This document shows positions 7,642 to 16,886 of a stretch of 64,000 bases of DNA, in pieces. Every line of letters begins with the position of its first letter. Within the stretch, counting starts at the first letter, position 1. The notes beneath the pieces were generated by a model. It made no database searches. It saw only the letters and a program-made list of their open reading frames with translations, and was not told the origin of the DNA. The stretch is from JABAQJ01 sp046327745 (GTDB lineage: Bacteria > Gemmatimonadota > Gemmatimonadetes > Gemmatimonadales > Gemmatimonadaceae). The position numbers were made by a program, and so were the translations under genes. The stretch is taken from assembly GCA_046327745.1 (NCBI GenBank), contig JAXLXV010000014.1, positions 146,570 to 210,569 of the forward strand. The letters run 5' to 3'.

Positions 7642-10059
7642 ATGGCTGTGTCTCGCACTATCCGATTTGGCGTGCGCCAGCTGGTTCGAACCCCCGGGTT
7701 CACCGTGGCGGCCGTCCTCACGCTGGCGCTCGGCATTGGACTCGCCACCGCCGTCTTCACCGTCGCGGACGCCCTGATCCTTCGGCCGCTGCCGGTCGCG
7801 GACCAGTCGCGTCTCATCACGCTCTCGGGTGCTCTCGCGGACGGTTCTCGAAACGACTGGCCGCTCACACTGCCACAGACGCGCGAGTTCTCGCGTCAGA
7901 CGCGCGCCCTACGGAACACGGGGTACTATGCGTACGAAGGCGCCTGGCCCGTGGCGGTGCGCAGCGGAGATCAGCTCAGCGCCCTTCGGCGCGCGCTCGT
8001 CTCGGGCAATTTCTTCGACGTGCTCGGCGCACGTGCGATGCTTGGACGCGGGCTCGAGCCATCGGATGATGTGATCGGCGCAGCGCCGGTCGTTGTACTC
8101 AGCCACCGCGCGTGGCGTGCTGCATTTGGCGGCGATCCGAACCTGGTCGGACGCTCACTGTCCCTCACGGAATTCGGCATCACCGCGAAGATCGTTGGTG
8201 TGATGCCTCCAGGACTCGAGTACCCGGAGGGGGCGGACTTTTGGGCGCCGTTCGTGCCGTCGCGACTCAGCGCCGAGAATGACACGACGGCGTACACAGC
8301 GTTGTATCTCCTCGGCCGACTCGCTCCAGGCGCGACGGGAGCTAGCGCCGCACGCGAGCTGGGGGCGTATCTTGAGCGGGAGGTTACTTCGCGCAAGCTG
8401 CGCGCCGTGTCCCATCCATTCGCCGAAGTTGTACTAGGCGACACAAGGACGGCTGTTCTGATCTTCGCGGCGGCCGCGGTGCTCCTGCTCCTGATCACGT
8501 GTCTGGACGTCGCCAACCTGCTGGTCGTTCGCGGCCTTTCGCGTGTGCGCGAGATTGCCGTGCGGAATGCGCTCGGCGGATCGCGTGCGCAGATCGTCAC
8601 GCAGCTCATGGTGGAGAACGCGACCCTGGCACTCGTCGGTGGCGCGTTAGGCGTGGTCGTGGCGACGGTGTGTTTGGGCGTCTTCCGGGCATTCGCGCCG
8701 AGCACTGTGCCGCTGCTCGAGGTGATCCATCTGGATGTGACCGCGCTGGGAGGCGCGCTAGGGATCACGACGCTCGCCACGCTGCTGTTCGGCCTCGCGC
8801 CGGCACTCGTCACGTCGCGTGCGGAAGTGCAGGAGGTTCTGCGCTCTGGAACGCGACAGAGCGGGAGCCGGCGGTCGCGTCTCGCGCGCGAGGCGCTCGT
8901 CGCCGGCCAAGTGGCGGTTGCCACGTTGCTGCTGTCGGCGGCGGCGCTCGTTGGCCGCAGCTTCCTGAGCCTGCGTGGTGTCGATCTCCGCTTTGACGCG
9001 TCGAAGGTGGTCGTCGCCGAACTCGCGATTCGCTACGACCAATACGGCGACATCGACAAGCAGACGCAGCTCGTGCGCGCTCTTATTCAAGCGCTCCGGT
9101 CAGAGCCTGGGGTCGACGGGGTGTCGCCCGTCGTCGCGATGCCCTTTTCAGGGAACGGCGGCTGGACAGGATCCGCACGCCGGTCGGGACAATCGCCAGC
9201 CGAAGCGAAAACGAATCCGGTGTTCAACATGGACGTGGTCACGCCCGACTACTTCCCAACGATGGGTCTGCGCGTTCTGCGCGGCCGCGCCCTCTCGAAC
9301 GACGACCAACGGGGCGCTGAGCGCGTGATCGTGGTGAGCCAAACCATGGCGCACACGTATTGGCCTAACGAGGATGCGATCGGGCAGCGTCTGTTCATGA
9401 CCGCGATGGGTGACCCATTCACGGTGGTCGGCGTCGTAGACGACATTCACTATCGCGACCTGCGGCAGGCATCGCCGAGTGTGTACTATGCCCTCGCGCA
9501 GTCGGATTTCCCGTTCGCACCGACCACGTTCGTCGTGCGCACGTCGGCGCCCGAGTCCGTGATCGTGCCAACGCTCCGTCGCGTCATCGCGAATACGGCG
9601 CCGGGTGTGGAGCTTACGAGTGCCGCGCCGTTCGAGCGTTACATGGAGGCGCCGCTGGCACAGCCGCGGCTCAACGCGATCCTGCTCGCCGTTTTCGCTG
9701 GTTCGGCGACGCTGCTCGCGGCGATTGGTCTTGGCGGCGTGGTCGCGACGACGGTTCGGCAGCGGAGGCAGGAGCTTGGGATCCGCATGGCACTGGGCGC
9801 GACACGCGGCAGCATCCAGCGCATGATTCTGAAGCAGTCCCTCATGGTGGCGATAGCCGGCGTCGCGATCGGCGTGGGGGCCGCGCTGGTAACGAATCGG
9901 GCCCTCGAAGCCCTCTTATATGGTGTGAGCCCGACGGATCCCCGCGTGCTGCTCACCGTCGTCGCGCTTCTCACGCTGATTGCGGTTGTCGCCGCGCTGC
10001 TGCCGACCTGGCGAGCCGGACATATCGAGCCCAGCGTTGCCTTGCGAACAGAAGGGTAG
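7642..10059 (+). CDS. ADOP-type MacB/FtsX permease 1
   Basis: An 805-residue integral membrane protein. It begins with FGVRQLVRTPGFTVAAVLTLALGIGLATAVFTVADALILRPL cut at the usual points: an RxLxRTPGF entry motif, then the first membrane helix (about 21-42). A large periplasmic MacB_PCD domain follows, then three FtsX helices near 270-400. A second helix-domain-helices set fills the C-terminal half, ending with GIRMALGATRGSI and the closing helices. This is the duplicated architecture of the Acidobacterial Duplicated Orphan Permease group. These proteins lack a cognate ATPase beside them, and none is seen here; their role is presumed mechanotransmission or efflux across the envelope. GGAG at about 7632 precedes ATG 7642. 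Confidence 0.92.
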   Translation: MAVSRTIRFGVRQLVRTPGFTVAAVLTLALGIGLATAVFTVADALILRPLPVADQSRLITLSGALADGSRNDWPLTLPQTREFSRQTRALRNTGYYAYEGAWPVAVRSGDQLSALRRALVSGNFFDVLGARAMLGRGLEPSDDVIGAAPVVVLSHRAWRAAFGGDPNLVGRSLSLTEFGITAKIVGVMPPGLEYPEGADFWAPFVPSRLSAENDTTAYTALYLLGRLAPGATGASAARELGAYLEREVTSRKLRAVSHPFAEVVLGDTRTAVLIFAAAAVLLLLITCLDVANLLVVRGLSRVREIAVRNALGGSRAQIVTQLMVENATLALVGGALGVVVATVCLGVFRAFAPSTVPLLEVIHLDVTALGGALGITTLATLLFGLAPALVTSRAEVQEVLRSGTRQSGSRRSRLAREALVAGQVAVATLLLSAAALVGRSFLSLRGVDLRFDASKVVVAELAIRYDQYGDIDKQTQLVRALIQALRSEPGVDGVSPVVAMPFSGNGGWTGSARRSGQSPAEAKTNPVFNMDVVTPDYFPTMGLRVLRGRALSNDDQRGAERVIVVSQTMAHTYWPNEDAIGQRLFMTAMGDPFTVVGVVDDIHYRDLRQASPSVYYALAQSDFPFAPTTFVVRTSAPESVIVPTLRRVIANTAPGVELTSAAPFERYMEAPLAQPRLNAILLAVFAGSATLLAAIGLGGVVATTVRQRRQELGIRMALGATRGSIQRMILKQSLMVAIAGVAIGVGAALVTNRALEALLYGVSPTDPRVLLTVVALLTLIAVVAALLPTWRAGHIEPSVALRTEG

Positions 10060-10110
10060 GGTGGTGATGTCGAGACAGAAGGCACGGCAGCCGGGGGCAG
10101 CAACCTAACG

Positions 10111-10656
10111 ATGACCCAAGCAGCGATCACGATTGGTGGAATTCCGCTTCCGTCTGAGGAACCGCTCTTCCTCGCCATCTTGGCCATACATGTCGCCGCC
10201 GGGCTGAGCTGCGTGATTACCGGCCTCGTCGCCATGCTGAGCGAAAGGCGCCCAGGGCGGCATCCTCGTTATGGGACCTACTATTACTGGGGCCTCGGAC
10301 TCGTCTTCGTCACAATGGCCGCCTTGGCCGCGATGCGCTGGGCCGAAGACTACCATCTCTTCATCCTTGGGATGCTCTCTTTCGCCGCCGCATTCGTGGG
10401 ACGACAGGTAGCGCCAAGCCGCATGGTCGGCCGAGTGCGGATACATATCGCCGCGATGGCGCTATCCTATGTACTCCTCCTGACCGCGTTCTACGTGGAC
10501 AACGGGAAGAACCTGCCGCTCTGGAGGAGCCTGCCTCCGACGGCCTATTGGCTGATCCCGTTTCTCGTCGGCATGCCCCTGACCATTTGGGCGATGGTCC
10601 GCCACCCATTGGCGAAGTTGGAGCGACGGGATGCTCAAGCGAAGGGCGCAGCCTAA
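10111..10656 (+). CDS. DUF2306-like integral membrane protein
   Basis: A 181-residue protein with at least four hydrophobic helices: LFLAILAIHVAAGLSCVITG, a segment from YYYWGLGLVFVTMAALAAM, then HIAAMALSYVLLLTAFYV and AYWLIPFLVGMPLTIWAMV. The HVAAGLSCVITGLVAML plus HPRYGTYYYW layout is like the DUF2306 group, whose conserved histidines suggest heme or quinone contact, though this is not proven. It sits between two ADOP permeases in the same direction, 51 bases after the first. A CCTAACG word overlaps the base just before its ATG at 10111. No clear Shine-Dalgarno sequence is present. Confidence 0.7.
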   Translation: MTQAAITIGGIPLPSEEPLFLAILAIHVAAGLSCVITGLVAMLSERRPGRHPRYGTYYYWGLGLVFVTMAALAAMRWAEDYHLFILGMLSFAAAFVGRQVAPSRMVGRVRIHIAAMALSYVLLLTAFYVDNGKNLPLWRSLPPTAYWLIPFLVGMPLTIWAMVRHPLAKLERRDAQAKGAA

Positions 10657-10893
10657 AGTTGTTCGCGTGTCGGATGCCTAACGATCAGCAGTCTCGTTGC
10701 CCCCGGCGATGAGCGCGAGGAGCACCGAGCTAAGGGTGGCGGACGTTGAGATCGTCGAGACCTGGCGATCGCGCTGGGCAGGGGGCGCGTCCGATCGACG
10801 ACTTCCGCGAGACGCTGAGTGCGGCAGACGCTGGCGCCAAGGCGCCGGGAGATGGAGATTGACCACGAGGATTCTCCGACCGACCACGTCCCG

Positions 10894-13338
10894 ATGACTC
10901 CCAACTCGTTTCGGCTGGCTGCGCGATCGCTGCTGCGCCGGCCGCGCCTCGCGGTAATCGTCACCCTCACCCTGGCCCTTTCGATCGCCGCGGTGTCGAG
11001 TGTCTTCAGCCTGTTCGATCCCATCTTCCTCCGCGCCATGCCCCTGCCGGAGGTGGATCGCCTGGTGCGCCTGAGTACGCGCGACCTGAGCGCAGGACCG
11101 AACCTGATGGACGTATCGCTGCCGGATTTCGACGACATGCAGCGGGAACTCCGGGCCTTCGACAAGCTCTCGGCGTACGTGATCTTCCCGTCGACGCTCA
11201 GCGTGAGGACGACGACCCGCGCGGTCGAAGTCGCGTTCTCGACCCCAGAGTTGTTCGGGATCATCGGCGCACAACCGGTGCATGGGCGCTTCTTCGGTCC
11301 GTCGGAGAATGTCCTGTACGGTGACGTACGCAAGGCCGTGATCTCTCACGCCCTCTGGCAGGACATGTTCAACGGGCGCCCGGACGCCGTGGGCCAGACC
11401 GTTCAGCTACGCGGCCAGTCGTATGAGATCGTCGGGGTGATGCCGGCATCCATAAACTACCCGGATCGTGTCGACGTCTGGGCGCCGCTCATGGCCCGGT
11501 ACTCATCGTTCCCCGATCGCTGGTGGGAGCGGCGCGACATGACGATGCACACGGTGATCGGACGGCTCGCGACCGGCCGATCGATCGAACAAGCATCGGC
11601 GGACGTCGAAACGCTGATGGGCGAGATCCGCCGCAAGTTCCCCGATGAGAGTCGCGAGCGATACGGGGTGGTGCGCTCGCTCCGCGATGTGGAGCTTGGT
11701 CCGCTGCGTCCCTATGCCCTCGCTGCAACGCTGGCCGCGCTGTTGGTGCTGGCTGTCGCGAGCTTAAACATCGTGAACCTCCTTGTGGCGCAGGCGGTCG
11801 CGCGCGAGCGGGAGACGCTTGTACAAGTCGCCCTTGGCGCAAGCGGTCGGCACCTCACGACGCGCATCGTCGCCGAGCAGTTGATCCTGGCGGCGCTGGC
11901 GGCCGGCATCGGCGTCGCCCTGTCGGTCGTGGCCACGCGTTGGTTGGCCATGGGCATCCCGGTCAAGCTTCCGTACTGGCTGTCACTCACGGTCGACGGA
12001 CGCGTGCTTGGCTTCGCGATCATGAGTGCGCTCGGCTTGGCCGGTCTGATCTCGCTCGCGCCCCTCCGGCACCTGCACCGGCTGGACGTCGCCCTCGCGC
12101 TGCGGCACGCCAGCGCGGGAAGCGGCGAGGCCCGTGGGATGGTGCGATGGCGGAAGATCGCACTCGCTGGCCAGGTCGCCCTCAGCATGGCGGTCGTCAC
12201 CACGGCATCGCTGATCCTGGATTCGATGCGCCGGATCGAGCGCGCCGAGACCGGCATGCGCACGGAGAATCTCCTGGTGGTGCGAGGAAGTCGGTATGTA
12301 CCCAACCTAACGCCTGACCAGGAAGCCGTGGTCCACACCGATGAATGGTTACGCGTCGCCCGACGGCTCGAACAGGTGCCGGGTGTCAAGAGCGTCAGCT
12401 TCACAGACGACCTGCCGTTCGAGCCCGACCGGCTGACGCGGTGGTCGATCCGCATGTACACGCGGGAGCACTCGACGGACGACTCGGCGCCGATGGTTCC
12501 GATCAGTGGCGCCTTTGTGCCACCCGGGTTCTTCGCCACGCTTGGCATGTCGTTGTTGGAGGGGCGCGATGTGCGCGACGACGATCGTCGCGACACGCCC
12601 CAGGTCGTGATCATCAGCGAGCCGCTCGCGCGCCTCCTGTTCCCCGGGCGATCGGCGATTGGTCAGGCGATCAAGTTCGGGGCTGATCCCGACTATCCGT
12701 GGGCCACGGTCATTGGCGTGGCGTCGCCCGTCCGATGGACTCCGGAAGAAACGGGTGCTGCCTACGAAGCGTACTTCAGCTTTCGCCAGCACCCGACCGC
12801 TTATCCGCGGTTTGTCATCCACACCGTGGGCGACCCCGCCGCCTTGCGTGATGTCGTGGTGCGCACCATTCGCGAGACGAGCCCCGAATTCGGCATCGAG
12901 GCGATCAAGCCGATGGCGCAGGCGCGGCGTGATTCGGTGTGGCGTCGGGTCGTGGCGGGCTGGGTGCTGAGCGTCTTTGGAATTCTCGCGCTGGTGCTCG
13001 CGTCAACGGGCGTGTATGGCGTCGCTGTGCATCACGTGACGACGCGACAGCGCGAGCTGAGTCTTCGCGCGGCCCTTGGCTGCACACCACGTGAGTTGTG
13101 CTGGCATGTCGTGCGCGAGACGACCTTGGTCGTCGCGGCAGGCATCGCCGTCGGTGCGGTGTTGTCCCTGGCTGGTGCGCGTCTCGTCCAGCCGCTCTTG
13201 TGGAATGCATCGGCCGTGAGTCCGGTCGCACTGGCTGCGTCCGCGGTCGTGCTGCTCGTGGTGGCGCTGACGGCGACGGTTGGGCCCGCGTTCAGGACCC
13301 TGCGGATTTCGCCGATGCAGGTGCTCAGGGAGGAGTGA
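10894..13338 (+). CDS. ADOP-type MacB/FtsX permease 2
   Basis: An 814-residue paralogue of the permease at 7642, with the same duplicated arrangement. It opens with FRLAARSLLRRPRLAVIVTL, a first membrane helix, and a long periplasmic domain (VIGVMPASINYPDRVDVWAPL in two pieces). A central FtsX block near SLNIVNLLVAQAVARE follows, then a second domain and the closing helices (RELSLRAALGCTPRELCWHV). I start at ATG 10894 because the family begins just before the arginine-rich entry motif; ATG 10852 would add 14 acidic residues. No ATP-binding subunit is adjacent. Sequence divergence from permease 1 is substantial, so this is an old duplication or independent acquisition. Confidence 0.9.
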   Translation: MTPNSFRLAARSLLRRPRLAVIVTLTLALSIAAVSSVFSLFDPIFLRAMPLPEVDRLVRLSTRDLSAGPNLMDVSLPDFDDMQRELRAFDKLSAYVIFPSTLSVRTTTRAVEVAFSTPELFGIIGAQPVHGRFFGPSENVLYGDVRKAVISHALWQDMFNGRPDAVGQTVQLRGQSYEIVGVMPASINYPDRVDVWAPLMARYSSFPDRWWERRDMTMHTVIGRLATGRSIEQASADVETLMGEIRRKFPDESRERYGVVRSLRDVELGPLRPYALAATLAALLVLAVASLNIVNLLVAQAVARERETLVQVALGASGRHLTTRIVAEQLILAALAAGIGVALSVVATRWLAMGIPVKLPYWLSLTVDGRVLGFAIMSALGLAGLISLAPLRHLHRLDVALALRHASAGSGEARGMVRWRKIALAGQVALSMAVVTTASLILDSMRRIERAETGMRTENLLVVRGSRYVPNLTPDQEAVVHTDEWLRVARRLEQVPGVKSVSFTDDLPFEPDRLTRWSIRMYTREHSTDDSAPMVPISGAFVPPGFFATLGMSLLEGRDVRDDDRRDTPQVVIISEPLARLLFPGRSAIGQAIKFGADPDYPWATVIGVASPVRWTPEETGAAYEAYFSFRQHPTAYPRFVIHTVGDPAALRDVVVRTIRETSPEFGIEAIKPMAQARRDSVWRRVVAGWVLSVFGILALVLASTGVYGVAVHHVTTRQRELSLRAALGCTPRELCWHVVRETTLVVAAGIAVGAVLSLAGARLVQPLLWNASAVSPVALAASAVVLLVVALTATVGPAFRTLRISPMQVLREE

Positions 13339-13347
13339 GCGCGACGC

Positions 13348-13812
13348 CTACAGCTGCTTTTCGTAGACCCAGATGATCACGCGTTGAACGCCACCTTCCT
13401 TGATGGTGCGTTCCTGTGTCATCGTCTTGCCGTCGTTGGTGAGGCTGCGCATGTCTTCCTGCGAACCGCCCTTCCACGCGAAGCTGGCCTTGAGCCCGCG
13501 CGTACCCTCCCACCAGACGCGCGCCATGCCCGGGCCGCAGCACGTGCTTGGCAGTTCAACCTCGGGTCCGTCGATCTCGAAGGCCTCGCGCGCGCGGCTC
13601 AGCGTGTCGTTCTCGAAGATGGTGATCGCAAAACTCGTGGCCGAGTGCTCGATGCGATGCACGAGATTCGGCATCGGCGAGTTAAACGGCGAGATCTCCT
13701 GGACCAGCTTCCAGCTGCCTGTGAAGTTCGGGCGTGCACCATCCGTTTGGGCGGCGAGTTGCGCGCCAGGGAGGAGCAGGGCTAGGCAGAAGGTCCGTGC
13801 GATCTTCTTCAT
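13348..13812 (-). CDS. Secreted lipocalin-like protein of unknown function
   Basis: A 154-residue exported protein. The signal peptide runs through ARTFCLALLLPGAQLAAQ. The mature part starts with ARPNFTGSWKLVQEIS, a lipocalin-like opening seen in many small secreted proteins of Acidobacteriota and Gemmatimonadota. Then come beta strands such as SFAITIFEND and KASFAWKGG, and it ends with RVIIWVYEKQL. Two adjacent cysteines (STCCGPG) are present. The start at 13812 is chosen for the signal peptide; an upstream extension to 13950 is arginine-rich and unlikely. It converges on permease 2 with only nine bases between the stops. The role is unknown. Confidence 0.72.
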   Translation of the reverse strand: MKKIARTFCLALLLPGAQLAAQTDGARPNFTGSWKLVQEISPFNSPMPNLVHRIEHSATSFAITIFENDTLSRAREAFEIDGPEVELPSTCCGPGMARVWWEGTRGLKASFAWKGGSQEDMRSLTNDGKTMTQERTIKEGGVQRVIIWVYEKQL

Positions 13813-13981
13813 GGTTGAGTGCCTGAAGGTCGAGAGCGTGGTGCGCGGCTCAAACCGCCGCCGGACCAAGTATGGTGTTGTCCCGCGCTCCACGCCACGG
13901 GTGGCGCAGGTACCACGCGACACTGGTGAACGCCAGCTTCGCGTGGACATGTTTTGAACACACCTCGGGAGTAACTGGCAT

Positions 13982-15406
13982 TTGGCTCACGCCCGCACGC
14001 CGTACGCCGCTTCTCTGACGCTGTGCCTTCTCGCTGTTGCACCATCGGCGTCGGCGCAAGCGAGCCTGCGCATGAAGGTCGATCGCTATGTCCGTGCGGA
14101 GATGGAACGGCGACACATTCCGGGGGTGGTGCTGACGGTGCTGAGGGATCATCGCGTGATCCTCACCGCCCACTATGGCATGGCCGACGTGTCGCTCAAG
14201 ACGCCGGTCTCAGCGCGCACGTCGTTCGAAATTGCCTCGATGTCGAAGCAGTTCACGGATGCAGCGGTGCTGCTCCTTGCGGAGCAGGGGAGGCTGGCGG
14301 TGACGGATTCGCTTTCCCGTCACTTCCCGGACCTCCCGCCCTCGTGGCAACCCATCACCGTCCAGCAGCTCATGAACCACACGGCGGGGCTACGGGATGA
14401 CTGGGATGAAGACGATCAGTTTTTCACATCAAAGACGACGTCGGCCGAGTTCTTCGATGCGTTGAAGGCGTCGCCCTTGAAGTTTGTGCCGGGAACCGAC
14501 TGGAGCTACAGCGCTGGTCCGTTCGTGCTCGGACTGCTCATCGAACGCGTAAGCGGACACTCGTATGCAGAGTTCATGCGGGAGTCGATCTTCACACCGC
14601 TGGGGATGGCGTCCACAACGGTCAACCATGGGGACTGGCATGCACCGAATCGGGCGTCCGGTTACATCGAGCGCGACGGCGTTATACAGGAAGGCATACG
14701 CCTTTCAGCGGCGGCGCATGGTCGCGCCGATGTGGGTTTACGTACAACAGCGCAGGATCTCGCGCGGTGGGACGCGGCACTCCACAGCGGGTCCTTCCTA
14801 ACGCCGGCTAGCCAAACGCTGATGTTCACTCCAGGGCGCCTGACGAACGGAGAGGTCATTGCGCACGGTCTTGGCTGGTTTGTCACACCATACCGCGGTC
14901 ACACCGAGGTCGCGCACGGCGGCAGGTTCCGCACGGGCTTCAGTTCCGTGATTGCCTGGTATCCGGATGATGGCCTCACGATCATCGTGCTGACGAACCA
15001 GTTCAAGGCACGCGCGTCCGAGATGGCTCGTACCATTGCGTCCTTCTACAATCGCGACTACTTGCCGATCCCGATGATGACGCCGCGTCCTGCGCACGCA
15101 TCGCCGCGCGACCAGGTGGTGACTCGGGTCCTGAACGCGTTGAAACGTGGGGATACGCCTGCGGAGCTCCTTCCAGGGGTTGGTCGTCTCGGCGGCTGGT
15201 CGAGGGCCGAGCTTCGCAAGGAGGTGGCACAGGCATCGGCCCCCACCTTCATCGATTGCCAAAATCTTGCCGGCCGGCATGCGAAGGCCTTTGACGCGCC
15301 GATCGTGGCGAACTGTTTCTATCGGACGGGAGGCGACAGAGTGCGATACTGGACCGTCAGCTTCACGCAGAGCGAGCGGGTGGCCTACATCGAATTGGAG
15401 CAGTGA
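13982..15406 (+). CDS. Secreted serine hydrolase, class C beta-lactamase family
   Basis: A 474-residue penicillin-binding-protein-like hydrolase (family S12 fold). A signal peptide ends in SASAQA. The catalytic SxxK is Ser86-Met-Ser-Lys89 in FEIASMSKQFT. The second motif, normally YxN, reads Tyr176-Ser-Ala, so the asparagine is missing. The third motif is HGGRF in EVAHGGRFRTG. After the catalytic domain (about 30-375) there is an extra 100-residue domain. Substrates could be peptidoglycan peptides, esters or beta-lactams; true lactamase activity is doubtful given the altered second motif. The start is TTG 13982, required to keep the signal peptide; a GGGAG lies 12 bases upstream. Confidence 0.85.
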   Translation: MAHARTPYAASLTLCLLAVAPSASAQASLRMKVDRYVRAEMERRHIPGVVLTVLRDHRVILTAHYGMADVSLKTPVSARTSFEIASMSKQFTDAAVLLLAEQGRLAVTDSLSRHFPDLPPSWQPITVQQLMNHTAGLRDDWDEDDQFFTSKTTSAEFFDALKASPLKFVPGTDWSYSAGPFVLGLLIERVSGHSYAEFMRESIFTPLGMASTTVNHGDWHAPNRASGYIERDGVIQEGIRLSAAAHGRADVGLRTTAQDLARWDAALHSGSFLTPASQTLMFTPGRLTNGEVIAHGLGWFVTPYRGHTEVAHGGRFRTGFSSVIAWYPDDGLTIIVLTNQFKARASEMARTIASFYNRDYLPIPMMTPRPAHASPRDQVVTRVLNALKRGDTPAELLPGVGRLGGWSRAELRKEVAQASAPTFIDCQNLAGRHAKAFDAPIVANCFYRTGGDRVRYWTVSFTQSERVAYIELEQ

Positions 15407-15818
15407 ATGCCGGTAGCGGCGCGAGCCGTGATCGGAACTCCCCTCGGCCACCTTCCTGGTGATAGGCGTTGCAGCCGACGGGTCGATGCGCGACACCACG
15501 CGATACACGTGGACCTTGAAGTCAGCGGTCGCCCTCGGAGCTCAGGCCGCTTCCACGTCTCAACGGTTCGCGGTGCCTTCAACGGCGTCGTTCATTCCCA
15601 ACAAGGCCGCGGGGTGGGAGGTGGAGGTTCCATCTCCTCGACAGGCGCAACCCGCCGCCCCCTGCACGCCTTAGGCGCCTTCGAAGGATCCCAAAGGCGC
15701 CGGTAGTCAGCGTTCCTCATAAACTGGTGGCCCCATCTGAGAAACGCCGGCCCGCCGAGTGCTCCGTTGCGACGTGCAGTGATGCAGGACGCGGCCGTCT
15801 CACCTCACGGGACTGCTG
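15407..15818. other. Intergenic stretch with convergent terminator-like hairpin
   Basis: I find no supportable gene in these 412 bases. One frame (15459-15674) is open and reads GVAADGSMRDTTRYTWTLKS, which looks protein-like at its start but lacks a ribosome binding site and drifts into a proline- and alanine-rich tail; it might be a gene remnant. The stretch separates two genes that point toward each other and contains the hairpin annotated at 15674-15701. Confidence 0.5.
15674..15701. terminator. Hairpin between convergent genes
   Basis: GGCGCCTT at 15674-15681 pairs perfectly with AAGGCGCC at 15694-15701 around a 12-base loop. It has no T-tract on either side, so it would be a weak intrinsic terminator, but its place between convergent transcription units fits that job. 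Confidence 0.4.
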
Positions 15819-16673
15819 TTACGGCGTGGGTGATTTGGCGTCGAGGAAGTCGTTCACCATCGGCACAATGACGGACATGCGCTGCATCAGCGTCACGTGC
15901 GTCGTGGCGGGCAGGATGGCGAGTCGCGATGCGGGGAGTGGCTTGATGTCGCCATGAATCCCGCCCCCCTTTAGGCGATACATTTCCGCGACATGTTCGA
16001 GCCGCACGCCATCCGCGTCGCCGTGGATGAAGAACATCGGTGCCTTGGTGGCCTTCAGTTGGTCCGCACTGATCTCTTCGCCCTTCTCTGAGCCGGCCAC
16101 GAGATGCTGGATGAATTTTGCAAAGTCGCCCGGCGTTGGGCTCAGCTTCTTGTACTCATCTTCGATGGGCGAGCCCTTGAAGACGTCCGCTGAAAGACTC
16201 GCCAGCGCGTCTACTCCTTCCTTGACCACGCCGTCGCGGCGCAACATCGACGAAATCACGACCACCTTTCGCACGTTGTCCGGATGACGGATGGCAGACT
16301 CCATGGCTACGCCGCCGCCCATGCTGTATCCGATAAGGTCGGCGCGCGGGATCTTCAGGTACGCGAGGAGCGCTGCCACATCGTCGGCGAGGTTGGCGGA
16401 GGTGATGTCACGGGCAATGTCCGCCGTGCGCCCATGGCCCTGCATTTCGACGGCAATCACTTTCCGCGTTTTCGCGAGTTCTTCGATCCACCCCGTCCAG
16501 TTCATGGGGATGGTCATGAACGCGCCGTGGAGCAGCACCACCGGTTCGCCGCTCCCATGGACTTCGTAATACATCTTGAGTCCGTTCACCGGGGCGTAAC
16601 CAGTCACTGCGCTTTGCTGCGCTACGGCGGCCGCTGGAATAAGCATCGTCAGGAGGAAAGCGGTTGTCTTCAT
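15819..16673 (-). CDS. Secreted alpha/beta hydrolase
   Basis: A 284-residue exported hydrolase of the haloperoxidase/esterase type. A signal peptide ends in AAAVAQQ. PVVLLHGAFM at 45-53 carries the oxyanion-hole HG, and EMQGHGRT at 76-83 is the usual strand-4 motif. The nucleophile is Ser117 in GYSMGGG, the acid is probably Asp219 or Asp221 in FIHGDADGV, and the base is His259 in PATTHV. Start 16673 is supported by GAAGGA ten bases upstream. The fold belongs to a large family with varied ester substrates, so no substrate is claimed. It runs in the same direction as the AHSA1 gene 213 bases upstream of it. Confidence 0.86.
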   Translation of the reverse strand: MKTTAFLLTMLIPAAAVAQQSAVTGYAPVNGLKMYYEVHGSGEPVVLLHGAFMTIPMNWTGWIEELAKTRKVIAVEMQGHGRTADIARDITSANLADDVAALLAYLKIPRADLIGYSMGGGVAMESAIRHPDNVRKVVVISSMLRRDGVVKEGVDALASLSADVFKGSPIEDEYKKLSPTPGDFAKFIQHLVAGSEKGEEISADQLKATKAPMFFIHGDADGVRLEHVAEMYRLKGGGIHGDIKPLPASRLAILPATTHVTLMQRMSVIVPMVNDFLDAKSPTP

Positions 16674-16886
16674 GTGCGATCCTTCGTGTTTGGCGGCGGT
16701 GAAGAGGCCGCGCCACATAACGCCTAGCGTTCACCTGTTGGTCTGGAACCCTGCGATGACGCGACCTGTGCGGAGCGCGCACCCTTCGCGTGAAACCCGT
16801 TGATCGAGTGGGGCGCGACTCCGCCTGATACCCTCGGCCACGCCGAATTAGGGAGTATCAGGCGAAGCATCGCGAAACGCCACGTC

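Noticed and set aside
7971..8924. Minus-strand open frame of 317 codons
   Set aside because: Antisense to the first ADOP permease, serine- and arginine-rich, typical of the opposite strand of a GC-rich gene.
15459..15674. Possible small gene GVAADGSMRDTTRYTW and onward
   Set aside because: Its first third looks protein-like but it lacks a start signal and a known family; recorded only as a possible remnant.
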